DNA of 64,000 bases from Prinia subflava. Lineage: Eukaryota; Chordata; Aves; Passeriformes; Cisticolidae. A model generated the notes under the pieces. That model was not told the origin of the DNA. It saw only the letters and a list, made by a program, of their open reading frames with translations, and ran no database searches. Positions 53,394-64,000 of the stretch are shown here, in pieces (within the stretch, counting starts at the first letter, position 1; every line of letters begins with the position of its first letter). A program made the position numbers and the translations under genes. Location: assembly GCF_021018805.1 (NCBI RefSeq), contig NC_086256.1:15146532-15210531 (forward strand). The letters run 5' to 3'.

Positions 53394-53580
53394 TGCACTC
53401 CATGGCACAGTATCTGAATAATTCTCAAACATTAATGAATTTATTTTCAGAACAACCCTTTGGTTCATTTAATTGTAAACCATTTTACAAGTGGGAAGCT
53501 GAGGCACAGAGCTAATAAGGTTAAAAATATCTGTTCATCCTGGGTTCTTCTGAGATGCCTAACACTGTTTCTCCTTGCTA
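53394..53580 (+). mobile_element. MIR SINE fossil (amniote tRNA-derived SINE)
   Basis: The order and spacing of motifs fit the MIR 3' half: GGCACAGTATCTGAATAATT, a stretch matching the ATTTAATCCTCACAACAACCC region (here TTATTTTCAGAACAACCC), then CCATTTTACAAGTGGGAAGC and TGAGGCACAGAGCTAATAAG. The signature CATTTTACA..TGAGGAAACTGAGGCACAGAG of MIR is preserved with a few changes, and GGTTAA follows. Similarity beyond about 53526 is weak and the 3' limit is uncertain. MIRs stopped transposing long before modern birds arose, so this copy survived in place from an early amniote ancestor. Confidence 0.75.
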
Positions 53581-56500
53581 TTCAGCATCATGCAACACTG
53601 TATTTGTTCAAGTGTACTTCCTATTGACCTATTGTGGTTATGAAGTACTTCACTAAATCAGAGCATACCTCTGTGGGGTAATGAAAACACACTTCTTCTG
53701 GGTCAGCTGACACAAGTGTAATCCTGTTGCCATTGGCAGCAGCGAGGGTTGGGTTTAAATTCATGGGAATTACAACAAAAACTCAAGCCATCAAAATGAA
53801 CAGAGAGGTAATTACACTAAGTTTTCTGGGGCTAAAACAAGAAACCTAATTCTCCCACTTGCAGAGCAGCAGTTTAACAACCCATATTTTCATTAAAGAT
53901 AGAACAGCAAACCATGCCCATGTAGACAAGCAGGGAATGGCTAATTTCCAAAACTATAGCTTTGCACTCTTTTCCTCAGGAGCTGCTTTCCCTCCAGCTC
54001 CTGCCTTGAAATGAGCTGTTGTGCTGGCTGAGGCTGAGCTCCGGCTGCACAGCCCATGGCCCATGCTGAGCCTCCCTGACTGCACCTCTTGCTCCAGCAT
54101 TCCATCTCGGGAACACTGCACTGTACTGACAACTAACACACCTTCCTGGAGATCCTTTCTTTCAGATGAGCACTCCAGGGCTGGGAGCTCTTGCTGTGGA
54201 AGACAGTGACCATCTTCTCCCCTTCCCTGCCTGCCCACACAGACAAGGAGTAGGCCTAGGCTTCTCTACACAGGCTCAGGATATTCTCCATTTTCTAGGA
54301 TCTGTTGTCCTTGGAGGACACAAGTTCCTGTTAGAAACGACATTCAAACACAAAACAACTACCACGTGCAAACCCAGTATGTCTCAGGCTGGAAAGTGCC
54401 CACAGCAGAGCTATCTCACCTTTGCTCTTCCTCCTGGCCTTCCCTGCCTCCGGCCTTCTCCAGCCGAAGAGAAATATGGAGGGTTCAATTTACTGTAAAT
54501 CTAAAATATCTCCATCTGAACAGACATAAGATTAGCATCCAGTTCTCCAGGACAACTATCAGTTGCCAGCCTTCTTTACTGATTTGCATTTTCTGTCCTT
54601 GTCTCATGGGAATCTTCCTTGTATTTACTGTTCTTCACCTCAGCCTCATCATCCCAGCCTTTTCCTACCTGTTTCCATACACAATTCACCAAATTATATT
54701 TCCTACCCTCTTCATATTGAAATGAAGTGAGGTCTCAGGATACAGAAGAAGGCCACTGAGATAACCAAAAGGTCAATTATCACTCTGAGTTTTGGTGTTT
54801 AAGTGCCTAAGTGTGCCAGCACATTTTGGTGCTGGCAGCATCACTAGAGGCAAAGTCTGCTCTGCTTCAGCAGCTCTGGGGAAGGAAGGAAGAAAGGAAT
54901 ATTGGCACACTGTAGGGGTGCAGCCCCCACACTCAGTGATGCAATCCAGAAGCGAGAGGTTAAATCTTGTGAAACAAAAAAGAAATTTAAAAATCCACAA
55001 AATTGACAAATTTAGCTGCTGAACTCTAACAACTCTCCCTGGAGCAAACAAGCAAAAACTGACTGAAGTTTTAATGGCAGCTGATTAATTAGCCAAACTT
55101 GCACACCTGCTTCCTGACAACAGTGAAAGCCGTGCCCTGACACGCTTATCACTGCTGCCAAATGGCAAGTCCTTGCTCTTGCATGGGAGCTCCAGTGATT
55201 CTCAGTAACACAATAACTTGGAGTAATGAATACAGACAAAGCCTTGTGCTTCCCTCATTTTATTCTCTTGAATAGTAGAAAAAATTTCAGCAAAATTCTA
55301 AAATAAAATGGAATTTTTCAATCTAAATATTTCAACTGGCATCTAAAAGGGGTCTTCTAATGGGTCTTTGCTGTGTAGGTTGTGGTTAAGACAGTAAGAC
55401 TGCCAAATGTGTGTTTCTGGCAAATAGATGGATGGCAAGACAAAGATATATGTTTACACCCTTATGAGCCATCTGGCCAAAGAAGAAGCATTGAAACTTG
55501 AATTTTGTCTCCAACTACAAGTACTCACTTATCATCAGTCCACTAAGGGGGGCAATGCTGTGGGAGAACACCTGTCTACACCAATTTCTTGTCCTCTTCA
55601 ATCCATTATTATATATCCCTGGGAAAAAGGTTCTGAATTTCATACCACAGGCCCCTCCAAGTAATTATTTCACTCTAAAATTACATTAGAAGTATTTTGT
55701 GGAGGTTTTTTTACATTTTTCTGTTTTAAAGAAGGCAGCCTATTTTAATAATCATGTGTTGAAATTTTTTATTAAACCCTCTATAAATTTAAGAATATAT
55801 TTTAAAAGGGTTTTTTTAATATTGAAAACCACCTTTTTAAACAAAAATGCTCACTCTTAGTCATTCAACACCTGACATGTCAAAACATGAGCATGAGCGT
55901 GCAATGTTAAGGCTAAAAGGGGGCAGCTCTCACTGTGACAGATTAGTTTCAGCAACATCGAGAGCCACAACAGAAAAGCTTCTTGCATCTACTTGCTTGA
56001 GTCTTATACTTAGCTTACCAACCTTACAGCTCAGGAATTGCTTCTTATGCAGTCTGTACAAAACCAAATAGAATCAGGGGATCATGCCCTCATGAAGTAT
56101 CTGGACTGTATAATAGCAATAATTATAGAGCAGTATCATTAACAATCAGCCTACATTTTTCACTGTGACAGATTCAGTGCACTATGGAATCCAACTTTTA
56201 ATTGAAAAATAGTCAAACTATAGCATTGCTGCTTGCAAAGATAAACTTTTCATTTGTACATGGATGCAGTCTTGTCTCAGTCTAACGCAACAGCTTTGAG
56301 GAAGATTGCCCTCATCTGTCTCAACTGTTTGCTATTTGCTAAACATAACGCCTCAAATCTCCCTGAGACTGAAGAGCAAACTTGAGAGAATCTCAGCCTA
56401 TATTTTACTTAGCGTGGAATAACTCTTTCCTTCAAGCATGATTTAAAACAGCCCAGAAGGATTCTCTTTGGATCCAAAAATCAGTGTTGGAAAACGGGGT

Positions 56501-57431
56501 ACGTACTCTGAAGCATGAGATGAAATTAAAAGTAATTTATATTTAAAAGATGTATCATATAGAAGGTTTATTTATATAGAGAACAGTCACTACAATACAT
56601 TGTTCTATGCTGTGCTTTAAAAAATCCCATATTCAGATATCACAGCCTTTGATTTGCATAGAGATTATGTGTGATGTGCCCCTCTCTATGCCCCAAGACA
56701 CAGCTAGATTGATGCTGTGATAGTGGATGTCTTATTACTTTTTAGGTAAAAACACCACCTGCAACTCCAGCTCTTAGTTAGGGGCCAGTCAACAAAGTGC
56801 AACTCATAAACTGAGATCTGATTTTGCAAAAGGGAACCACATGTGAAAAGCAACTGCTAAGGTTGCATGATGTGATTGTTGGGAACAGTCAAATCTGAAT
56901 TAAGAGACATATCAATCTATAAAACTTTTCACAGAAACAAAACTTCAGACACAAAAAATGTGTCTATTAAAAATGTAATATATTAAATGAGTTAAATTAC
57001 AAGGATAATGTTTGAAATTTTTGCTTAATCTCCTCTCTTTAAACTGAAGGATTGCAGCTAACAAAGATTCAATATTTGTGTACAATTAGAAATACTGCCA
57101 ACTACATCCAAGGGCTGTTGGAATGTCCTCACAGACAGACCTCCATAAAGCTTTCTCCCTGCAATGAATGTTAAGTACATACATATTTGACCTTCTCAAG
57201 TAAAAGTGAGACAAAAATGGGAAAAAATATTCTGATTGAAAAATAAATGTTCATCTTACTTTATTTTTGTGACTTTTTGATGTACACTGAGCACAAATAC
57301 CTCAAAGGATCACCCAAATTTCTGCTCAGTTAATTACTGTAATTAATTAAAAGAATTTCCATGTATTTCAGTGGAATTAGGGCAACTGACAGAGCAATTC
57401 TTTTTGCAATAACTTTGATGGTCAGTCAGTG
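53581..57431. other. Noncoding DNA with a GC-richer patch
   Basis: No gene is recognised. A GC-richer patch at about 53980-54480 carries overlapping frames of up to 119 codons on both strands without any recognisable domain. CAGCTGATTAATTA at 55079-55092 joins an E-box and a homeodomain core. The rest is AT-rich. Confidence 0.5.
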
Positions 57432-57436
57432 CTCCT
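57432..57436. repeat. Left target-site duplication of the solo LTR (CTCCT)
   Basis: CTCCT here is repeated exactly at 58019-58023, directly after the LTR end. A 5-bp duplication is usual for avian ERVL-type integration. Confidence 0.85.
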
Positions 57437-58018
57437 TGTACTGGGTGTGGCTGAGAAAGAGAGGATTTTCCCCACAGCAGCCCTCCCGGTGCTGAGCTTT
57501 GCAGGGGTGGCTGGAGAGGCGTTGGTAACACACCCGTGTTCTGCCACTGCTGAGCAGAGCTGCACCAGACCTGCCTCTCCAACACTCCCACCTCACCAGC
57601 AGGCAGGAGGTGGGCAAGATCTTGGGACAGCTGACCCAAACTGACCAAAGGGACATTCCATACCATATGAAGGCTGCTCAGCAATAAAAGCAATGAAAGC
57701 TATGAGAGAAAAAGAGGGGAGGGCCCTGTTATGATATTTTTCTTCCGGAGCAAACACTTTGTGTACCGAAGCCCTGCTTCCTGGGAAGTGTCTGGACATC
57801 ACCTGCTGATTGAAAGTAGAGAATGAATCTTTTGTTTTCCTCTGCTTCTGCACACGGCCTTTCTTTTGCTTTATTAAACTGCCTTTATCTTGACATGAGA
57901 GGGTTTTTTCCATCTTATTTTCTCCTTTCTTATTTTCCTCCACCCTGTCCTACTGAGGAGGGGAGTGATAGAGTGGCTTGGAGGGCACCTGGCATGTGGC
58001 CAAGGTCAACCCACCACA
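57437..58018 (+). mobile_element. Solo LTR of an avian ERVL-type endogenous retrovirus
   Basis: A complete LTR of about 582 bp begins TGTACTGG and ends CCACCACA, with the canonical TG..CA termini, between CTCCT duplications. Family landmarks run in the expected order. ACTGCTGAGCAG lies in the 5' U3 part near 57545, and GGGACAGCTGACCCAAACTG at 57624 runs into GACCAAAGGGACATTCCATA and CCATATGA. A TATA-like CAATAAAAGC follows near 57682 where the family has CATATAAAGC, then ACCGAAGCCCTGCTTCCTGG at 57764. Further on are the ATTAAA polyadenylation signal at 57873-57878, CTTTATCTTGAC after it, and GAGGGGAGTGATAGAG near the 3' end. The poly(A) signal sets the sense strand as plus. No internal retroviral sequence or second LTR is present, so the provirus was reduced to one LTR by recombination. 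Many CpG positions of the family appear decayed here. Minus-strand frames across it are not genes. Confidence 0.93.
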
Positions 58019-58023
58019 CTCCT
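58019..58023. repeat. Right target-site duplication of the solo LTR (CTCCT)
   Basis: An exact copy of the pentamer at 57432-57436. The intact pair shows that the LTR boundaries are correct and that the two LTRs recombined at this one locus. Confidence 0.85.
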
Positions 58024-59174
58024 CCAGATGTCATCCTGGAGAAAGCAGTGCACATCTATCTCGCATATTTGTCTCTGGGACAGGTGGCAATAAATTTCTA
58101 CTTCTCTGCTTTAATTTTGATAGTCAGACAGGCAGACAGGCATTCATTTCACAGTGGATTCCTTTTTGTCAGCATTTCAGAATATTAGCTCTTTCACAGT
58201 CTTCCTAAAACTGAGTCTCAGTTCAAATTTCATGAACACCAGCAGTTGGTTCACATAAAGGTCAGTTTCCTAAGTTTCATCATTCCCCTTTGTATTGATT
58301 CACTTTAACCATACAGAGAAGATCCAAGCTTCTGCTTCACCACAAAATTTTTTGGATGTTATACAGTGGGGAAAAGTAACAAGTCTGAACTGATCAGTAT
58401 GTGAAAACATGTTAAGGTAACTTATATGGAAAATTGGACTGATGCTGCTTTTACAGCTAAAATCCACTAAAGCACAAGAAAAAAAAAAAAGAGTGACATT
58501 CCAACAAGACATGCATTCCTACTAATTATCATGAATCAAGGCAGAGGAATTTCAGTTAGTATTTAAGACATCATGGCTCTCTTTTCAAGTCCTAGATCTT
58601 CTTGCATGGATACTAATTAAACATTCAGAATAAAGTAAGATCTTTAAGGTTTAAACAAAACAATATTTACATAGAAAAGTTATGTTTCTTATAATAGGTC
58701 AGTAGTAATACACAATGAAAATTGGTTTTTCAGTATTCAGTACTGGACTGTAATACTGCTAATATCTCTAAAAATGTAATTTTAAAAACACCTGAAGTAA
58801 CCTTTACAATAACAGTCTAAATGGATTTACGATGGACTTACAGGTTTACCTACGATCCAGACACGAGAGTTTAAATAATACAGATATTGTCTGAGTGGAG
58901 GCTTAAGGCACAGTTGCACTGCAGCCAACTTAGAGGATCCAACACTTTAAGGGAGTGTTAGTTTACTCATGTCACATTATATTGCAATCTCCCATGTTGA
59001 TATCCCTTATATGTTAATTACCAGAGCAGCAACCAACGTAATCACTCATCAGTGGTGGCTCAGTGCCAAAAGCTTTTACTATGGTTCTTGAATTTCGGCT
59101 CACCATGTTACTGAAAATGCTGCTACTGCTTCAGCACGCACAGGAATACCTTTGTCTTCCAGAAACCTTGGCTA
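58024..59174. other. Noncoding DNA, nothing recognised
   Basis: AT-rich sequence after the LTR. It includes a short A run near 58480. No gene is supported. Confidence 0.5.
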
Positions 59175-59234
59175 TTTTGTAACTCCTACAAAACATCTGT
59201 GTTCTGTAGGAGTTACAAAACTACTGCAGAACAC
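59175..59234. repeat. Overlapping inverted repeats (two alternative hairpins)
   Basis: A perfect 16-bp inverted repeat has left arm TTTTGTAACTCCTACA at 59175-59190 and its reverse complement at 59205-59220, with a 14-bp loop. A second inverted repeat uses GTGTTCTGTAG (59199-59209), which lies partly in the loop and partly in the right arm, and pairs with CTGCAGAACAC (59224-59234) at 10 of 11 positions. The two stems cannot form together. It is not a terminator, since this is eukaryotic DNA. It could be a fold-back scar, a transposon end or chance. Confidence 0.85.
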
Positions 59235-60039
59235 TTCGGGTGCTGACACTATCAAAAGGGACTTGCTAGAAGAAATCACAAACATAATCAACAAGCAAGA
59301 AAAGGGTCAAAAAAGTCCAGATAAATGTTTTAATGTAAATGGTGAAAAGAAAAATACAGGAACAGGGCTGAGAGTGCAAAATAGAGATGAATGGCATGAC
59401 AGCAGAAGAGCATAAAATGAACATAGAAGAGGTTAGTGAAAGAAAGGAGCCGGATTTGGGCTGCACTTCCCACAGCTGAGTTTGGCTACTGCTGAAGCCA
59501 ACAGGGGGGTTAGAAAATGCCTTTTGCTACGAGGGGCAGTCAAGCCTCTGCCAAGAACAGACAACTTTTACAAGGAACAGAAGGTGTTGAGATTCCCTCA
59601 GACACATGAACTGAGTCTCTCCTTCTGCTGGAAAGACGCAAGGTTTCCTTGAGGAGTGGGAGTAAAAGGAAATACCTTCTACAACCAGAAGGCAGAAGAA
59701 AGGCACAGGATTCTCACTCTGCAAACAGCTCCCCCAGCTCACTTAGCTATGACATTGCCAGGAGGTGAACAAGAAAAGCATGTGCTGTAACTACAACACT
59801 TCAAAAGCCTTTCAGTAAAAAATATTGCACTGGCTGCTATCATGCATGGCTATATTATAGTGAAATTGTGCTTCTTTCAGTTGTGTACTACCTTTGAGAA
59901 ATGGGTGGTGTCTGTTTATAGGGAACCTAAAAGCAATCTCCTTTACAAACTAAAAGCTCTCATGAAAAGTCTGATTCTTTTTCTCATTCAATACAGCACA
60001 TTAGCAATCATTAAGAAAGTATAGACTTAAAGCAGTATT
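59235..60039. other. Noncoding DNA, nothing recognised
   Basis: A frame of about 87 codons beginning with TTG at 59152 runs through the hairpin to 59415 but shows no recognisable domain. The segment 59510-59730 is GC-richer and resembles no element I know. Confidence 0.45.
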
Positions 60040-60310
60040 GCTGATCAAATATAATATATTGCATTAGAAATAAATTCCATATTAAAATAGGGACTTTTGC
60101 TAAAGAATTACTTTTTTTTTTCAAATAAATTACTGAAACTTTTGCATTATGAAAGCTCTCAGGCAAAATTAATGGTTTTGTTTTGCAAATTAATTTAGAT
60201 ATTAAAAAATCATATTTTCAACCAAGATCTCAGTTACTCAGATTAAATATTAACCAAAAGCTGTCTTCTGCTTAAATAGAATTTAGCCTTTGAAGTGTTT
60301 TTATTAATCT
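60040..60310. promoter_or_regulatory. Possible conserved noncoding/enhancer-like block
   Basis: AT-rich sequence with many TAAT and AATTA cores (AAATTAATGG near 60168, CAAATTAATTTAG near 60185, ATTAAATATTAACC near 60243) and octamer-like words, with no open frame or simple repeat apart from an 11-bp T run. It has the same texture as the blocks at 17.6, 28.1 and 48.0 kb. A regulatory role is inference. Confidence 0.18.
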
Positions 60311-63300
60311 CTTCTGATGTAGGTGCTTGAAATTCTATGAAAGTGCTGCTGCTACCAGTTCTGTGCATCACTTACTGTAATTTATTTTCAGAACATAATT
60401 CTATTTATAAATGAAAATCCTATTAAAAGAAGACAAGAAAAATTAGTCCTAGACTTTGCATTGGTAGAGTAGAAACAAAATGAGCGGCCTAACCTGAAGT
60501 GACATTTACAAATTACCTGTTAATTTAAACTGGGTTGAAGGATGACAGAGTTTAGTCGGACTGACAGGAAGTACCGAAGGAATGACAGTTGGGCCTGTAG
60601 TGGCCATAAAGCTCCCATAGCAAGCACATTTATCTGCCTCTCTGGGAAAACCTTCCCTTGTAGTAAATAATATATTTGTAAAAATATTTACTTCGTGGCA
60701 GCCCAGTGAGTGAACATTTTATGGAGCTGAACTCCTCCCCCACTCCCTCACTCTGCCATCCTCTCCTTTTAATTCTCATTTTTACTAAGGATAAGAGCTT
60801 TAAGATGGCCACCTGCCTTTAGTCACATGGTTGATTCATCACCACCCCCCTAAAGCTAAACCACATTATTTTCTTAATGAAAATGAGACAAGAAGTGACA
60901 AGGCTTGTATCCTTTAGTTGCTTCAGGATAACATTCATGCCCTGAGACCAGTTCCTTTGTTCGCTAGACATTCTTTGAACAGACACGATTGCGTATCAAG
61001 GCCATGCAGTGCCAAATATTTATAAGGATAATAATAGCTGCTCTCACTCCACTTACAAATAGCACTGAGAAGACTCAGAACAAAGTGCTAAGAGTCTTGT
61101 TGTTTATTCACTTCTGAAAACCAAAATGTTTTCTGAAGGAAAGGCTCCAGTGTCTTACACTTTAAACACTTTCCACATGTACAAACTTTTATAAAATATT
61201 TAAGCTACAAATGGAATATTTGGGAGTCTTAAAATAATCTAGTGACAATTATTTAGGAATCTGTCCCTCTTACGACAAACAACAAAGGGCCATACCAGAG
61301 AGCGCCTGTAACTCTCTTCTGCAGGGGAGCACCACATGCATGTGGAGACACACATATGCAGGCACGTATGCAGGCTGTGGTAAGGCTAACTCAGCTCACA
61401 CAGAAAATGCTCTGCTGCATGCTCAATGAAAAATAATGAAAAATAATATTTTTAAAGAGCAAGCTGTATTTTATGCACACATAGAAGTGCCGGAACACAA
61501 ATTTAAAATGCTACACCGTGGTTCAGGATCTCAGAACGCAGCATGTCCTGGGCCAGGCTGCCGTGCTCTGCCCTCACCCGCAGTGCCCCGAGCAGTCCCC
61601 GGGCCATGCTGGGCCCAGCTCTGCCTACCCTGGGGGACACAGCCTGTGCTGATACAGTGCAGCTGCGTGTAACCATAAACGTGTCTCTCTATTCACAGGA
61701 AAAAATGTTGTATAAATCCCTCTGCCTCCATCAACGTGAGTGTATTTAGAGATACAAAACAAACGGTACGTGGAGATGGTGTTTATGTTCCAGAGCAAAG
61801 GCATGAATTCCCATTACCTCTTCCAACAGAATTCAGAAGCCCTCGTTTTAATGCCATTTTCACAAACCTTGCTTTTGAAACTGACAGCAGAAATGTCAAC
61901 CAGAACCAAACCTGCAACACCAAAAACTCAGGGTTTCTGTAGGTTGGTGTGGAAGACTTTCCAGCAGGTGCTATCATCTTGCAGTAGACATTTTAAATGT
62001 AATTCATTTCTGATTTTTAATCTTAGCATGGGACCCCTAATTTTTTTCTTTTTAAATAATGGTTCCACAGGGATGTAATTTTACACCTACTGTACAAAAG
62101 ATTTTCCCTATTTAATAGCAGAATATAAATTCTTGAAGCAAAAAAAAATCTTATTATTATGGAAGAATAGTAAAATAAGATCTACAGTACCATTATTTTT
62201 TTAAATTAGACATTGTACCTTAGTCAAGAGATCCAAATATAGACTGTGCTCTGGCCTGTAGTACGCCATTGATGAAAAATGGTTCTCAAATTCTACTTAA
62301 AGAGTCCAAGAGGACACAATTAATATTTTGATTTCTCTCAGGAAAAAGGGGGCTCCTGCAATACCTACAAATTTTGAAGCCCTACTGATAGTGGGAGGAA
62401 AGTAACAAAAAAGAGTAAAATTGGAAAAAAGAAAAGAAAACTGAGTTACTATATTTGATGTCCTAGCCACAGACTTCCTCCCTCACTAAAACTGGTTAGG
62501 GTTCCCCTTCCTCACAGAAAGGAGAAATGAGCAGTGGGAGTATCCAACTACAGAGTAAGAAAGATCTTTACTTTGGAGATGTTCAGTACAATGAGGAGAA
62601 ACATAACGCCGTCTCCAGCTTGAGTCTATGATATAGAGCGCTTTCATGTGTCTTCATGCATCTTTCATATATCTTTAGAGAGACTGCCTTCCATTTAGAT
62701 TTGGAGACAGAACTAATATACAACCTTTTATTAATTCTCTCCCACACATCTTTGCCCAGAAAACCGTGAATACCTCTTTGACCAATCACAATTATTTATC
62801 CCAGTTTATTAAGTGTCCCTGCACTGTAAGACTGATATTCCTGTCCTTATACAGTGTATCAAGGACATATGATAATGATAACGATCAATGTTATTTTAAC
62901 ACTGCACAAAGGCCAGGATGTCAATGCCATTTCTTCATTAGAAAAAAATACTATTGATTATTAACTAGAGATAGCTAGAAATGAAGAAATGAATAGGCAG
63001 ATTACCCAACTACCAATTACCTGCAAAGACTTAGTCAGGTATTTGGGATGTAAATTAGTTACATGTGATTCTGGAGGTAGACTTGTTCAATATTCAGCAC
63101 CATTATTTTGATTAGTTGTATTACAGGAGAAGGATTTTAGGGCTATAGTTGCACCAAGTGGAAGGAAAGAGGTTATTTTTCAGTTTAGTCATGTCTACTT
63201 TCAAACCATCACATGAAAAGTTCTCTCAGAACTTGTCCAATGAACTGAAACAAACAGCTAATATTCTTTGTGCCTTGGGAGTCATTATGTGTTAGTCAGT

Positions 63301-64000
63301 GACTGAATAACATCAAATATTCTGCTGGAAAAGTTTGGGCTCTTTCAAGAGTCTGAACGCTACTCTGGCACCCCTCAGGCTCCAACCACAGGGTTCACAC
63401 CATATGTACTTACCTCATATGATCTCTGTCTAGAGAATCTCCCTTGTGTTTGTACAATCAAAAGATCTAATTACTTTCTAAACATGCAAAAAAGGTAAAA
63501 TCCACTGCTGTCTGTTGGAGTTTATTCTTACAACTGCAGAAATTCATACCTTTACCTTTTTTTTTTTCATTACCTGCCTTCCATTGAATTTTAGAAGAGT
63601 TAATTCTGATGCCTTGGCAGAAAAAAATAAGATCTACAAGGCACTTGGCAGCTCAGACTGCTGCTTCAGGAGGTCATGTCACTAGATATGAAGTATTCTA
63701 TATAGGACCCCAACCAGCAATCTGAATTCCCTAATTCCTGTTACCCCAGGGAAAATGGGTGCCAGCAATACGTCATGTGTCTGTATGATGGCAGAAGACC
63801 TTCTTATTCCCTGTTTGCTAAATAGTCAATTATCTTTGGAAAAGACTCCCAAATGTTTTTTTAAATTTTATTCCACATCCTAAAAATATCACTGCAAACC
63901 TAATGCACACAGTTGATGTACCTTCATCAGAGTCCTTCATTTTCAGAGAGAATTTACATTATTGGAATCCTGTCTTCTGTCTGTCTGGTAACTGATCAGC
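60311..64000. other. Noncoding DNA to window end
   Basis: There is no recognisable gene. A short GC-rich patch at about 61530-61640 carries a few overlapping frames without known domains. Otherwise the sequence is AT-rich, with an 11-bp T run near 63557. Confidence 0.5.

Noticed and set aside
57343..57693. 116-codon minus-strand frame in GC-rich sequence
   Set aside because: It lies mostly in the antisense of the solo LTR, which fully explains the composition.
57593..57943. Second 116-codon minus-strand frame
   Set aside because: It is also antisense LTR sequence, not a gene.
1..64000. Search by eye for CRISPR arrays, bacterial operons, tRNA or rRNA genes and mitochondrial inserts
   Set aside because: No spaced identical repeats, operon-like gene packing, cloverleaf boxes or rRNA-like conserved blocks were seen. 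The window is vertebrate noncoding DNA.

Overview
This is vertebrate nuclear DNA, almost certainly from a bird. The evidence is interspersed repeats I recognise. They are a CR1 LINE 3' end in antisense with its terminal octamer repeats (about 19517-19735), a second short CR1 3' end (about 47449-47494), an ancient amniote MIR SINE (about 53394-53580), and a complete solo LTR of the avian ERVL type with a perfect 5-bp target-site duplication (57432-58023). I cannot name the species or chromosome. The sequence is AT-rich, with a few GC-richer islands a few hundred bases long.

I found no confidently identifiable protein-coding gene. Open frames on both strands are short, often begin at non-ATG codons, and look like chance frames. 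The longest ones (about 43911-44912, several frames on both strands) are products of a stop-free pentanucleotide repeat. The window reads as a gene desert or a very long intron.

Two places may be transcribed or gene-derived. The first is a 184-codon ATG frame at 33256-33810. Its middle part (about 33424-33624) looks truly coding and resembles a BEN DNA-binding domain. The second is a 400-bp GC-rich island at about 22950-23349 with a consensus splice donor on the minus strand. It could be a first exon, or an insertion, because an 11-bp direct repeat flanks it.

Layout: 1-17.5 kb is plain AT-rich noncoding DNA. 17.5-23.4 kb holds a regulatory-looking AT-rich block, a CR1 fragment, small tandem duplications and the GC-rich island. 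23.4-33.2 kb is noncoding, with a homeodomain-site-rich block around a perfect palindrome at 28253-28266, a degenerate minisatellite at 29714-29827 and a TA/CA microsatellite at 31053-31103. The BEN-like frame is at 33.3-33.8 kb. 33.8-44.0 kb is noncoding. 44.0-47.0 kb is a strongly purine-skewed, unstable segment with an 827-bp (GGGAA)n array and a 57-bp pure A run. 47.0-57.4 kb holds a CR1 remnant, a second regulatory-looking block and the MIR. 57.4-58.0 kb is the solo LTR. 58.0-64 kb is noncoding, with an overlapping pair of hairpins near 59.2 kb.

All repeat-family names come from recognising consensus motifs by eye. No database search was run.
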